DNA of 34,849 nt from Euperipatoides rowelli (GCA_003024985.2 PXIH01S0005209.1); one strand, 5' to 3'. Shown: positions 1-9,607, counted from the stretch's first letter. The notes: a model not told the origin generated them from the letters alone. Program-made: numbers and translations.

Positions 1-925
1 TTTATCATATAGTAACTTTGCTATTTATACACACAAAATATCTTTTGTTTAATTTATATGACAACTTTGGATCATCTCTATGCTAATAGCACAAGACACA
101 TACAAAAAATCATGGGTTATGGGTGATCCTGAGATCATCATTAGTGATTCCCTGATCCTTACATTTCCATTATTCATGCATATAGGCAGATGTCTATATT
201 ATATAGCTTACTGTAAACATGTTTTGGTACTGGGAAGGGAAAAAAAAAAGCCTGTGATTCGCTTTATGGCGTGGATCTGGAATCTAACCCAGCATATTAT
301 ACTGACCTATGCCTGTACAGAAAATATACCGTAAGTTCTATGTTAGTGGTATATGATCAGTATGAATGGTTTATAATTATTGTACAATGATATTGATGAT
401 AAAGAAATTATGAAATAAAAATTGAAATTTACCATTCATTCGAATTAAAATAAAATTATTTTCCTAACTTCCCTTTATATAAAAGTTTTATATACTGGTA
501 TTAAGCTATTCATTTGTTTTAAATTACATGCAGGGTTTTTTTTTCTTGAATTATTAGAAGAAAAAAACGGGTTAGGCTATCAGAATTTTTTTTAAAAAAC
601 TTATTTTATTTTAATTTTTTAAATTTTTATCGATTTATCAAACAAATTTCACAAAAAAGTTTTAAGCATTAAAAATTCTCATTAGCATTGGTCATTAAAA
701 ATTTTTGGTAAAAAAACAAACAAACAAAAAAAAACATTCAATTCTAATTATCATATTTATTATCTTTAATTTTAGCGGCCGTTAAATGTGTGTGAGTTTA
801 CTCCTTACAATTCAATCACAATGGGGCGTGGCATCATTTTAAGTCAATTTTCCACTAAATTATTCCACCTCATGGGATTGGGGAATAATTATTGCACCTC
901 TTGATTATCATAGTGATTTATTATG
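1..925. other. Unassigned AT-rich DNA
   Basis: I see no gene, RNA or recognisable repeat here. The stretch is AT-rich with several A and T homopolymer runs (around 540-730). The open frame at 80-334 has no family resemblance, and I do not regard it as coding. Confidence 0.5.
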
Positions 926-967
926 TAGTAGGAGTTAGGGTTCAGGGCTGGGTGAAGGTTAGGACTA
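925..967 (-). repeat. Dispersed repeat fragment (CCTAACCTT family)
   Basis: Read on the minus strand, this block gives GTCCTAACCTT, then CCCTGAACCCTAACTCCTAC. The same words in the same order occur on the plus strand at about 27345, 28895 and 31648. It is a short piece of that dispersed family, lying just upstream of the 28S rRNA relic. Confidence 0.55.
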
Positions 968-1005
968 TGTTAATAATGACCCGTTTAATTTTGTGTGGAA
1001 AATGT

Positions 1006-1298
1006 TAGCGATTCTGATGTGCAAATCGATCGTCAGATCCGGATATAGGGGAAAAAGACTAATTGAACTTCCTAGTAGCTGGTTCCCTCCGAATTTCCCC
1101 TCAGGATAGCTTGAGTTCGGAATATGACCGGTGTCATCCTGTAAAGCGAATGATTAGAGGCTTCTGTGTTGAAATGGCCTTGACCTATTCTCAAACTTTG
1201 AATGGGTGATATGTCCGACACTTTCCTAACCGAAGCTCAGCTAATCGCACAAGAGTTCCAAGTAGGCCGTTTTTGGTAAGAGAACTGGCGCTGGGGGT
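1006..1298 (+). pseudogene. 28S rRNA fragment (decayed copy)
   Basis: The sequence follows eukaryotic large-subunit rRNA over about 290 nt in the correct order. Landmarks are GTGCAAATCGATCGTC, ATATAGGGG, CTAGTAGCTGGTTCCCTCCG, CCTCAGGATAGCT, GTAAAGCGAATGATTAGAGG, CCTATTCTCAAACTTTGAA and GAACTGGCGCTG. These belong to the 5' half of 28S rRNA. Substitutions and small indels inside normally near-invariant stretches, for example the altered bases after GACTAAT and after CCTCCGAA, show it is not functional. Homology fades at about 1006 and 1298, with no rRNA sequence in the flanks. It is an isolated dispersed piece rather than part of an rDNA unit. A 28S-derived SINE head is an alternative, but no SINE body follows. 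Confidence 0.85.
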
Positions 1299-1299
1299 C

Positions 1300-2048
1300 A
1301 AAATTGCATCATGGTATATCCTCCCCCTTTTCCCCAACTAATAGTGTTCAGTTCAGCATTACTGGACTCTGTTATCATGATACCATTCTTCCATATCATG
1401 ATCCCATTAAATTTTTATGAGTAAAGAAGTTAAAATGAAAAGCTAACATTCCCCTCTCCTAATCTCTATTTCTAATTTATTTTGGTTATATTAATGATTT
1501 TCCTATTGCGGTCTCTACTACTACTATTACCGGTACTACACTAAAAAATAATAATGGTAGGCTATGATGATAACTTTTGGCTTCTCCATTCATCCACAAT
1601 TGCTTATTGCATTAGCCTAGTTTCAATTCCTCTAACCCTTTTCTAACAGCTCTTTCATTCCCCCTCTTTGCTAAATCCTAATTAACACACCTCTTCCACA
1701 GTTCTTTTTCCTCCCATTATCACCATTCTATCCCAATTCTTCTTATTTCCCTCTAATCTTATATGCTCTTAATATTCTTCATTAATACCATTTAGATTTG
1801 TTCTCTTTGTTAAATTTATTTCTTCTCACATTTGTCTTCAGATCTCCTTTCCATGCTTTGTATTCTTTCCTCTTTTATTTCTTTTTAAACTCCATTATTC
1901 TTCAGTTTTTTTTCTTTTTTTCATACTTCTATATACAAACCTACTATCCATGTTTGTTATTTTTCCACCTTGTGAAACTACCTGAATTTATTATTACTCT
2001 TCCTACCGGTACTATCTCTAGTCCCACTAAACTCCTTAGATGTATTCG
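1300..2048. other. Unassigned T-rich intergenic DNA
   Basis: This is pyrimidine-rich sequence of about 750 bp with no supported gene. The open frame at 1798-2097 is mostly Phe/Leu and runs into the TTA microsatellite, so it is a composition artefact. Confidence 0.5.
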
Positions 2049-2093
<45 letters not shown>

Positions 2094-2180
2094 CTAGCGA
2101 GATCTTCGCCCCGAAAGGTGCTGGCCCAAATCCCTTGTATTTCTATTTGTATGAGAGTGCCCTCTATGATTACAATCATA
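2049..2180 (-). repeat. SINE-like tail ending in (TAA)n microsatellite
   Basis: About 42 bp of TTA/ATT repeat (2049-2091) directly abuts a GC-richer unique stretch. On the minus strand that stretch reads GGGCCAGCACCTTTC, then GATCTCGCTAGGG, then (TAA)n. A conserved 3' end running into a short tandem tail is how many SINEs and LINEs terminate. The adjoining ATTTGTAT words recur at 32520-32540. No tRNA-like A/B boxes are visible, so this is at most a 3' fragment. Confidence 0.35.
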
Positions 2181-2356
2181 AACTAAAACCATTAGTTAGT
2201 CATAATAGATGTGTCTCAAAAATTAGCAAAATAAAATATTATTTATAAAATACTAGGAAAAGAAGCCGCCTAGTGGCTGTTCAGGCTTTTTCTGGAGTAA
2301 TTGGAGCTTCAGAATTTGCTATAAAGTTGGTCAGCAAACTTTGTAGCTCCTTTTAC

Positions 2357-2489
2357 CTTTCATTTTCAAAAATCCATCCCCATGGCAGGTCAGATCTTAG
2401 GGATGCCAAAATAGCATCAGTTGGTTCTGCTTTATCATGGCTTTCAAGTAAATTAAATATTGTGCTACTAGGATGAGTGGTTGAGGAGT
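2357..2489 (-). CDS. Candidate internal exon, unidentified protein
   Basis: On the minus strand a T-rich tract ending TTTTATAG (acceptor AG at 2490-2491) is followed by 133 nt open in one frame. It then ends at AAAG|GTAAAAG (donor at 2355-2356). The peptide has about 43 residues of ordinary composition and includes SHDKAEPTDAILASLRSD and DLPWGWIF. Both splice sites, the exon-like length and the non-repetitive peptide favour an exon, but I do not recognise the family. No neighbouring exons are evident. A chance open frame is possible. Confidence 0.3.
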
Positions 2490-2524
2490 CTATAAAACCT
2501 TTACAATTTACAGACATTTCTATT

Positions 2525-3440
2525 TTATTATTTTTATACTAGTTTAAAAGCCCATCAAAAATGACAGATACAGCGACACCTATGGATAGAAAATATAGCG
2601 AAAACATCTTTGGGCGTCATCGGCTCGCCGAAGATGGCCCAGCAGCGTGACAGACATCATGACCAAAGTAACCAAACTGGCCTTTTATTATAGTTATACT
2701 AGTTTAAAAGCCTGTCAAAAATGACAGATACAACAACATTTATGGACAGAAAATAGAGCGAAAACATCTTCGAGCGTCATCGGCTCTCCGAAGATGGCCG
2801 AGCATCGTGACAGACATCATGACCAAAGTTCCAAACTGGCCTTTTATTATAGTTATATTAGTTTAAAAACACGTCACAAAATGACATACAGCGACATCTA
2901 TGGACAGAAAATAGAGCAAAAACATCTTTGGGCGTCATCGGCTCGCTGAAGATGTCCGAGCAGCGTGACTGACATCATGACCAAAGTAACCAAACTGGCC
3001 TTTTATTATAGTTATACTAGTTTAAAAGCCTGTCAAAAATGACAGATACAGCGACATCTATGGACAGAAAATAGAGCTAAAACATCTCCGGGCATCATCG
3101 GCTATCCGAAGATGGCCGAGCAGCATAACTGACATGACCAAAGTGACCAAACTGGCCTTTTATTATAGTTATATTAGTTTAAAAGCACGTCAAAAATGAC
3201 ATACAGCGACATCCATGGACAGAAAATAGAGCGGAAACATCTTCGGGCGTCATCAGCTTGCTGAAGATGGCCGAGCAGCGTGACAGACATCATGACTAAA
3301 GTTACCAAACTGGCCTCTTATTATAGTTTCTATGGCCAGAAAATATAGCGAAAACATATTTGGGCGTCATCGGCTCGCTGAAGATGGCCGAGCTCAGCGT
3401 GACTGACATGACCAAAGTGAACAAACAGACTTTCTATTAT
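2525..3440. repeat. Satellite array, ~160-bp unit, about 5.7 copies
   Basis: The word AGTTTAAAA recurs at 2541, 2701, 2860, 3019 and 3176, so the period is 157-160 bp. A shortened last unit begins near 3320. Each unit carries TGTCAAAAATGACA, a GACAGAAAATAGAGC block and a hairpin whose arms are CATCTTCGG and CCGAAGATG, followed by GACATCATGACCAAAGT. Units differ by scattered substitutions; some arm changes disturb pairing. No open frame persists. Confidence 0.9.
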
Positions 3441-3609
3441 ATTTGATACTGTAAATTCAAATTTATCTAATGATTTGTAAAATGTCATCTGTCCAGAGTA
3501 AAGTTGTTAAATAACTTATCTAGTTTTCTCTAAAGTCTTATAGTTTGTAATTAATAATTTGCAGATGTGTTTAGTAGAACCATAATATTTCTTTCTTTTT
3601 CAATTTTAG

Positions 3610-3654
3610 CACGAGATGATCCATGCCTATCTTTTTGTTACACATAATAATAAG
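3610..3654 (+). CDS. SPRTN: SPRTN-like protease, single active-site exon
   Basis: This 45-nt exon translates without a stop to HEMIHAYLFVTHNNK. HEMIH is the HExxH zinc-metalloprotease motif of the SprT-like domain, and the following AYLFVT is characteristic of SPRTN (Spartan/DVC1). In animals SPRTN cleaves DNA-protein crosslinks at replication forks; the two histidines bind zinc and the glutamate is catalytic. The exon is flanked by a strong acceptor (polypyrimidine tract ending CAATTTTAG) and a near-consensus donor (AAG|GTAAGA), both in phase 0. I could not find the preceding exon (SprT domain start) or the following one, which should carry the third zinc ligand in a GHGxxF-type motif. The flanking introns must be long, or the exon is a remnant. 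Confidence 0.75.
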
Positions 3655-4029
3655 GTAAGATTTAGATGTGTGTCTTAATTAAAACAATCTTGATTATTAG
3701 AATCGCCTACATTTTATCTTTAATTCTAAATTGTTTAAAGTTTGTAGACTGTATTTTTTTTTTTTTTTAAATTAACTCTTTTCCAAGACAATGGCTTATC
3801 AAACCCCATAATTTTTAACCTTAAAAATAAACATATATACTATGGACTATTTAAAGTTAAAACCACAAGATTGACTCTCAAGTCATCTTCCCTTGTAAAC
3901 AGTAGTGGTCAAAATGTTCACTGGTTGGACTAAACACAGTGAATGCCCAGGCATTATTTCATTTGATTAGGCCTAAGATAAATAATAATTATTATTTTTT
4001 TCAATATTGTAAAGAAATATATATATATA
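3655..4029. other. Intronic or intergenic AT-rich DNA
   Basis: This lies downstream of the SPRTN-type exon and is presumably intron. It has a poly-T run near 3752 and a TA dinucleotide run just before 4030. No other feature is recognised. Confidence 0.5.
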
Positions 4030-4037
4030 CTGTAAAC

Positions 4038-4477
4038 CAGGGGTTTCCAACCCTACGCCCTTGGGCACCAAGGCTCCCATTGACCAATTTGTGTGTGGCC
4101 GCCACTATTCAACCATGCAACGAAAGCTTGTCCACGTTAACTTGGCAGCGCCCGGATCCCATTGTTTTAGATTGTGAGTGGTTAAGCAACCAATTTTAGG
4201 CAGTTGTTTTCTTGTAAATCAACCTCTTTAATTCCACCATTTGTGCCAAGTTAACGTGGACGAACATGAGAGCAGTGCAGGCAGACGACCGAATTGAGTA
4301 GCGGTTGGGATTGTTAGAGAATTGTCTAAATACAGGCGATACAATCCAAATTCTACTGTGTTTTTGCCATCTGGGCATAGGCTATATTTTCGTCATTATG
4401 GAAAATATAGATGGCGCCCGCCGCCCTACCGGTATTTTAGATTGTGCTCTAGGGTACAAAAAGTTTGGGTACCCCTG
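4038..4477. mobile_element. hAT-type MITE, 440 bp
   Basis: The left end reads CAGGGGTTTCCAA and the right end, reverse-complemented, reads CAGGGGTACCCAA. CAGGGGT is a classic hAT terminus. The 8-bp flanks CTGTAAAC (4030-4037) and ATGTAGAC (4478-4485) agree at 6 of 8 positions, consistent with an aged 8-bp TSD. Inside, GTCCACGTTAACTTGGCA at 4130-4147 is perfectly inverted at 4244-4261. There is no transposase coding; the open frames crossing it are not genes. It is a non-autonomous element. Confidence 0.75.
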
Positions 4478-4485
4478 ATGTAGAC

Positions 4486-4989
4486 CATATTTTTTTAAAA
4501 TGTTTTCAATATTTTTAGCTATATTATGTAGTTTTTCTTTATTACAGTTAAAATATTGTTTGTCTTCTCTGATGTCATAAATGATGGAGAGAGAGAGAGA
4601 GAGCTCCCTCTTCTGGTTATCTTGTAAAGTTTTATCTTTGGTTAAGAATAAGTTCAATCCTATTTTATAATTTTTAATAACTTAAGTTTTTAACTTTTTC
4701 CTTTACAACTTAAAGTATGAGTTATATCATCTCCCATTTCGTTAAGTCTGAAAGTAGTTTACTTCATAAACCGCCTTGCATTTACTGATTTAAAAATGTA
4801 AGTTGTCCAACTACCCTAGATAGAGAAATGCTAAACTAAAAAAAAAAAAAATTAAAAAAAACAGGAATTGTTGTGGCTTCCATAATGGTCAATCTACTAA
4901 ATGGATTGGAATGTTGTGGATTTCTTCTTTATCTTTGCATTAAAGAAATTCTCTGTACGTTAAAATATATCTTAGTACGACAGGAACAT
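4486..4989. other. Unassigned DNA with a short (GA)n run
   Basis: This holds a GA dinucleotide microsatellite (about 4586-4605), A-runs near 4839-4860, and nothing else recognisable. Confidence 0.5.
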
Positions 4990-5641
4990 CATTGATAATG
5001 CGGTGATGCTTTATGTTAGAATCTAACTCAAAGAATAGATATTTCATTTGTCTTGATAAAATCCTCACATAAAGAATAGATATTTGACCTACTGCTTTAC
5101 GGTAAAATCTCAATGAAAATATATTTGTCCTTATTCCTTATGTAAAATTTATTAAAGAACATATATTTACCCTGTTGCTTTATGGTAAAATCTTGTGTAA
5201 AGAACAGATGTTTGCCCTGATGCTTTACCGTAAAATCTCAACAAATATTTAGCCTAATGCTTTACACTAAAATCTCACGTAAATAACAGACGTTTGCCAC
5301 AATGCTTTACAGTAACATCTCACTTAACAGTTATTTACCGAGGCTTTATGATAAAATCTCATGTAAAGAACAGTATTTACCATGATGCTTTATGGAAAAC
5401 CTCACTTCAAGAAAAAATATTTACTCTGATGCTTTACTGTAAATCTAACGTAAAGAACAAACATTTACCCTGATTCTTTGTTGTAAAATCTCACGTAAAC
5501 AATAGATATTTTCCCTGATGCTATATACAGTGTATGGTAAAATTCACTTAAACAGATATTTAGTCTGATTCTTTACGGTAAAATCTTTTGTAAATAACAG
5601 ACGTTTGTGCTGATGCTATACAATAAAATCTCACTTAAAGC
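4990..5641. repeat. Minisatellite, ~45-bp degenerate unit
   Basis: About a dozen diverged copies share the core GATGCTTTA, GTAAAATCTCA, GTAAAGAACAGA and TATTTACC, at spacings of roughly 40-50 bp. The array ends at the insertion point of the hAT element at 5642, whose left TSD is made from the last unit. Confidence 0.8.
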
Positions 5642-6139
5642 TAGGGATCCCATTCGTCCTGTTTTGACCGGGACAGTCCCGGTGTCCCCAGAGAATGTGT
5701 TGGAATATGATATTGTCCCGTTTTTCAAAAAAATAGCTTATTTTCACTAATTGAAGTACCATTTTTACTATTTTTTAGATTTAATTTAGCCATTAAACAA
5801 ACAACAACAACAAAATTATACAGTATAAATTAGATTTATACTGTATACATACTTGGAAAAATAATGCAATTTTCCGTATGAATTGTTATATTTTGTACTG
5901 ACTTAGGTTACTAATTTTCTCACTGAATTACTGTACATGCCAACTAATGTGCTAATTGACCATGCGCATTTCACAGGTGAGGGTGTCCTTGCGTTCAATC
6001 GACAACAAGAATTTGTAGATTTTCGCAAGAGTAACAATTCTCGAGAAATTAAAACTTTTTTATATTAATATTAATTATTAATTAGTGGGTCATCTTTTCT
6101 AAAAATAATTTTATGTTTAAAAATCTTAACAATAGAGGC

Positions 6140-6440
6140 CTCACTCCTCAGAGTCATCTATAATCCTATGCTTGGCGCGGGAACTATTTTTAGAAACTTT
6201 ATGTGGTAACGGGCTTAAACAAAAAAAATGTTTGATGCCCGTGGAATGGGTTTAAACACAAAAGATGTTGGATTCCCGTGTAATAGGCTTATTTGCTAGT
6301 AACCCTAATTGGAATATGATCGTGTTCCAAAGCCAGTAAAAGCGCCATCTATGCTCGGCGTGGGAACTAGTTTTAAAACTTTAAAAAAAATGTTTGATGC
6401 CCGTTTAACGTGCTTAAACGCTAGTGTTTATAGTAAAAAC
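6140..6440. repeat. Internal repeat shared with 26.5 kb
   Basis: The words GGGAACTA, GCTTAAACA, ATGTTTGATGCCCGT and GGAATATGATCGTGTT occur here, partly in duplicate (6175-6300 and 6355-6425). They reappear in reverse orientation at 26510-26665. The repeat therefore belongs to a family with copies outside this transposon. Confidence 0.7.
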
Positions 6441-6860
6441 AATAAGCCATCACCCTTTTTTTTTTAATCTGTCTCTTCTCACAAAATGATAGCGATTCAT
6501 TTCACGTTCGCTGTTGTTTGTAACTTAGTCATATTATGACTGAAATGGTGTGAATAATATATTGAGTAAATTCAGTAAATTTGTTTTTCATGGAGTTTAA
6601 ATTAGTTAAAACAATACAACGAGAAGAGACATTACTTACCTGCTATTGACTTGCTTCATTATTATAAATATTATTAATAAATATTTTCGGTGAGTAGGCC
6701 TACTTACTTACTTATATTTAGAATATTTAAACAATTATAGCGCCTAGATTTATAGTCAGCAATTACTGTATGTATAGTGTATTGGCAAACTGCACTGACA
6801 ACTGTAGTGTGTTTAATGGTCGTCAATTGTCAGATATTATTTTTAATAACTGGAAGCGAA

Positions 6861-6990
6861 ATGTCAAAGAGACGATGTACATTTAGTGATTGTTGGCCAG
6901 AATTTATTAATTATATTAAAAAAACTAATTTTCTTTGTGTCCGTCATTGCAAACTCTTTAAATTGCATTTTCTCCCCAATGGTTTGTACA
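6861..6990 (+). pseudogene. hAT transposase N-terminal relic
   Basis: The reading frame starts MSKRRCTFSD and continues with PEFINYIKKTN and a CV-x-HCKL segment. This is the layout of the N-terminal end of hAT/ZBED-type transposase proteins, where a lysine/arginine-rich start is followed by an FIKK-like block and the first zinc-finger cysteines. The frame stops soon after, at 6995. No RNase H-like core or C-terminal dimerisation region follows. Its position inside an element with hAT ends supports the call. Assignment is from memory of the family and should be tested by search. Confidence 0.55.
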
Positions 6991-7460
6991 ATTAAGTTAA
7001 AATTTGAAATTGGTGTTCCCGTAGAGGTCTAGAATATGTACCGAATATAAAAGGTCAAGGTCCTAGGTCAGGGCTAGGTGGTCACATGGGGGTACTAGCG
7101 GGGCCCCCAAAATCTAAACTTTTTAAAATGTTCCGATTAAGTTGAAATTTGTGTTACACTAGAAGTCCAGAATATGTACAGTATATAAAAGGTCAAAGTC
7201 CTAGGTGGTCACATTGGGGTGCTAGGGGGCCCCAAAAATCGAAATTTTTTAAAATGCGCTGATTAAGTTCTAATTTGAAATTGGTGTTAGACTAGAGGTC
7301 TATAATATGCATATAAAAGGCCAAGGTCCTAGGTGGTCACATGGATGTGGTAGGGTACCCCAAAAATATAATTTTTTTTAAAAATGCTCCGATTAAGTTC
7401 AAATTTGAAATTTGTGTTACTCTAGAGGTCTGCAATCACATGGGAGTGCTCGGAGGGCCC
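6985..7460. repeat. Tandem repeat, 130-138-bp unit, ~3.4 copies
   Basis: The word GAGGTCTAGAAT and its variants occur at 7024, 7162, 7295 and 7425. Each unit also contains TATAAAAGGTCAAGGTCCTAG, GTGGTCACATGG, a GGGGCCCC-type palindrome and GATTAAGTTCAAATTTG. The array lies in the right half of the hAT element. Confidence 0.85.
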
Positions 7461-7944
7461 AATTGAATTCCTTCATTTTAGACAATGAAAATAGACTTGC
7501 CCATTTTATGGGGAGGGGGGGGGGGGAAANAACATGGGAGNGTTTACCATCATTCCAAACATGACACAAAATTCTGGGCCCCCCAAAAAATTACTGTCAA
7601 TTTTGATGAGTTTCAACTAGTTTTTATAAAAGAAAAAGCATTCAACATAATAATGAGTTTTTTACACATTCATACACACATTTTTTTATTCTCCCCCCCC
7701 CCCCTCATTGACAAGATTGTCCCGTTTTATAATTTTAAATTTATGGGATCCCTACTTAAAGCTNAATGGCTGTTTTCAATGTATGAATGAAAGAAAAGAT
7801 CATTTATGTTTTGAATTAAATCATTCTCTGATGCAGACATTTATTACACTTTTGCAATTAAGTGTAAGGCATGCACTCTTTGAACAAATCTCTTAAGATA
7901 TGGCATTGAAAACAATTTGAGAGTTCTAAATGTAAATTTTTTAC

Positions 7945-8135
7945 CCGTTGAGATTTTCCAATTAATTGAGCTGATGGAGTTTTCATTTTTTGATGGATTA
8001 TGATTTGAGACTCTCCGAATGAAAAATGTGAATGAATGTTTGATTCATGGCAATATTTCACATATTTACGTAGTGAAGTCTGGAATGGTATACAAGTGCG
8101 AGTGGGGAGAGGTGGCCAGCTTCCTGATTCAGTCA
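7945..8135 (-). CDS. Candidate exon B, unidentified protein
   Basis: On the minus strand the acceptor TTTACTTACAAG (AG at 8136-8137) precedes about 190 nt without a stop, ending at ACGG|GTAAAA (donor at 7943-7944). The peptide includes TESGSWPPLPTRTCIPF and SFGESQIIIHQKMK, is not low-complexity, and does not match a family I know. The opposite strand has a GTAAGT donor at 8139, so strand is not certain. It shares orientation with candidate exon A, but the phases as drawn do not join directly, so they may not be adjacent exons. Confidence 0.3.
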
Positions 8136-8500
8136 CTTGTAAGTAAATTTAAAAGGAATCGCCTCATACCCTGAGGAAAGTTCGTAAAAGAAAAGATAAT
8201 TTTTAAAAAAAATAAATAAATTTTATTTTAATTGTTTGGCACAATACTAACCTTCTCAATCCTCCCCCCCCCCCCCTTCCACCACCACCACCACCAAAAA
8301 ACAAAACAATTATTATACAAACATTAATTTTGGTTACAAACAATAATTGTATGTAGTATACATGTACACATAAACAGTACTACAGCGCTGGTCTAGCTTC
8401 AACGCCCTACTATAAACAGGTTAACAAAAATAAAGGCTGCATTCAGCGTTTAACCACAATTTTAATAAAGAAGTTCACTTTCATAATCAATGTTACCAAC
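8136..8500. other. Low-complexity and unassigned DNA
   Basis: The only structure is a poly-C run followed by (CCA)n at about 8265-8298. It may be intron between the two minus-strand candidate exons. Confidence 0.45.
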
Positions 8501-8518
8501 AAAGGAGATATTAAATAA

Positions 8519-8660
8519 GTTTTCTTACCGAACATGGTAAACAAGAAATACAGTAAATGCCTGCACCTCCCAACCTCTCTCGGAGACTACTATGCAGCTT
8601 ACATTGTTGACATGATTTAGAAGTAAACTTAAGCGGCCATTGGGCCATACCTTGACTGAT
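8519..8660 (-). CDS. Candidate exon A, zinc-ribbon-like
   Basis: The minus-strand frame runs to a near-consensus donor, TTCG|GTAAGA (about 8528). It encodes GMAQWPLKFTSKSC, then QQCKLHSSL, then GAGIYCISCLPC. Two CxxC pairs about 20 residues apart (SCQQC and YCISC) suggest a zinc ribbon. Possible acceptors are CATCCTTATCAG near 8652 and a better pyrimidine tract ending CACTGCAAG near 8680, so the 5' edge is uncertain. The protein family is not recognised. The open frame continues upstream to 8783, but I do not trust that part. Confidence 0.35.
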
Positions 8661-8789
8661 AAGGATGTGGTAACTTACTTGCAGTGAAAAAAAATAAACA
8701 TAACATGAGATTGGAATGGATCCAGATGACAAAACAATTCTACTGTTCAACTCTTTTATTAAATTCCTAACACCACTACACATGGAGTG

Positions 8790-9600
8790 TCAGAAATCTG
8801 AACTACTCAAATAACAAAAGGTGGTGCCTCCACGTGCTTTAATGATAGGATTTACAAAACAATAGGAGGTAGAGCTGATCTACAAATGAACTCACAGTCA
8901 TGATCTGTAAATGAATTCACAATAATAGATATAGTATATTCTCAGCTCACGAATGGCTTCAGAAATATATTTTTCTTTATTGTAATTTTAAATATAATTT
9001 AGTGCAAAAGGAATTGGGTGAAAAGTTATTTAGCTTTCGAGTTATAGATTGTTCTTTAAGTTATTTTTACTTCCTTTTATTTTGTGGCATGTTCAAAGTG
9101 TGGCATTGTGTGCAAGTCTTTCAATGACCCATGAGATGATTTATAGCGATGGTTGAAATTATGATTTAATTCCTTTTTTGAACTTTGAATATATTTTCAT
9201 TGCCAGTTCTTACAGAGTTACTGAAAAATGTGCTGTTGAGTAAAAGCATTTCAGATAAAGAAAAGGTGACTCATTTAAGGCTTTGAAATTATAATTTGCT
9301 TCTTACTGAATTCCTGGATGAATGGGTTTAAACATAGAGAAATAAAAATATATAAAAAGATCTTGTTGTAGCCTATTTAATATAATTAATTTACAAATTC
9401 TTCCTTTATTTGTACCTTTATGCACTTTTTTAATTATTTTAAGCTGGATTCTTCACCTATGCTAGTACAGTTAATTATGCTTTGTTATCAGCTCCTAATT
9501 AACTAGAATGATCTATTATCTGGTTCTAAAATAAATAAAAAAAATTATGATTTAAATATATTTTAAGAGCTTAATTGTCACACGATCAAAGTGCAGTTTC
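8790..9600. other. Unassigned AT-rich DNA
   Basis: I see no gene or clear repeat in about 800 bp before the LINE endonuclease relic. Confidence 0.5.
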
Positions 9601-9607
9601 TAAGAGG

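Larger units (their letters stand above)
5642..7754 (+). mobile_element. hAT-type DNA transposon, 2.1 kb, decayed
   Basis: Both ends carry the 12-bp TIR TAGGGATCCCAT, and an exact 8-bp TSD, CTTAAAGC, flanks the element (5634-5641 and 7755-7762). An 8-bp TSD and a TAGGG-type terminus point to hAT. GTCCCG words recur just inside both ends. A relic of a hAT transposase start lies at 6861-6990, and a 130-138-bp tandem repeat fills 6985-7460. The rest of the transposase, including the catalytic core, is missing, so the element is non-autonomous. Its right part holds homopolymer G and C runs and two ambiguous bases (7530, 7541), so local sequence quality is poor. Confidence 0.85.

Noticed and set aside
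1006-1298. Functional rRNA gene
   Set aside because: It is only about 290 nt, with changes in invariant positions and no adjoining rDNA.
2600-3400. Hammerhead-like ribozyme in the 160-bp satellite
   Set aside because: The minus strand has CCGATGAC and CGAAG words near a hairpin, but the conserved CUGAUGA and GAAA core and cleavage triplet are not arranged correctly.
6880-6910. Next SPRTN exon (a PEF word after GGCC)
   Set aside because: The surrounding peptide fits the hAT transposase start and lacks the GHG and downstream residues expected for SPRTN.
7485-7896. Two overlapping plus-strand frames
   Set aside because: They include ambiguous bases and homopolymers and cross the end of the hAT element.
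8030-8138. Plus-strand exon ending at a GTAAGT donor
   Set aside because: The donor word is good, but the upstream acceptor is weak and the peptide is unrecognised. The minus-strand reading is at least as good, so I list only that one, at low confidence.
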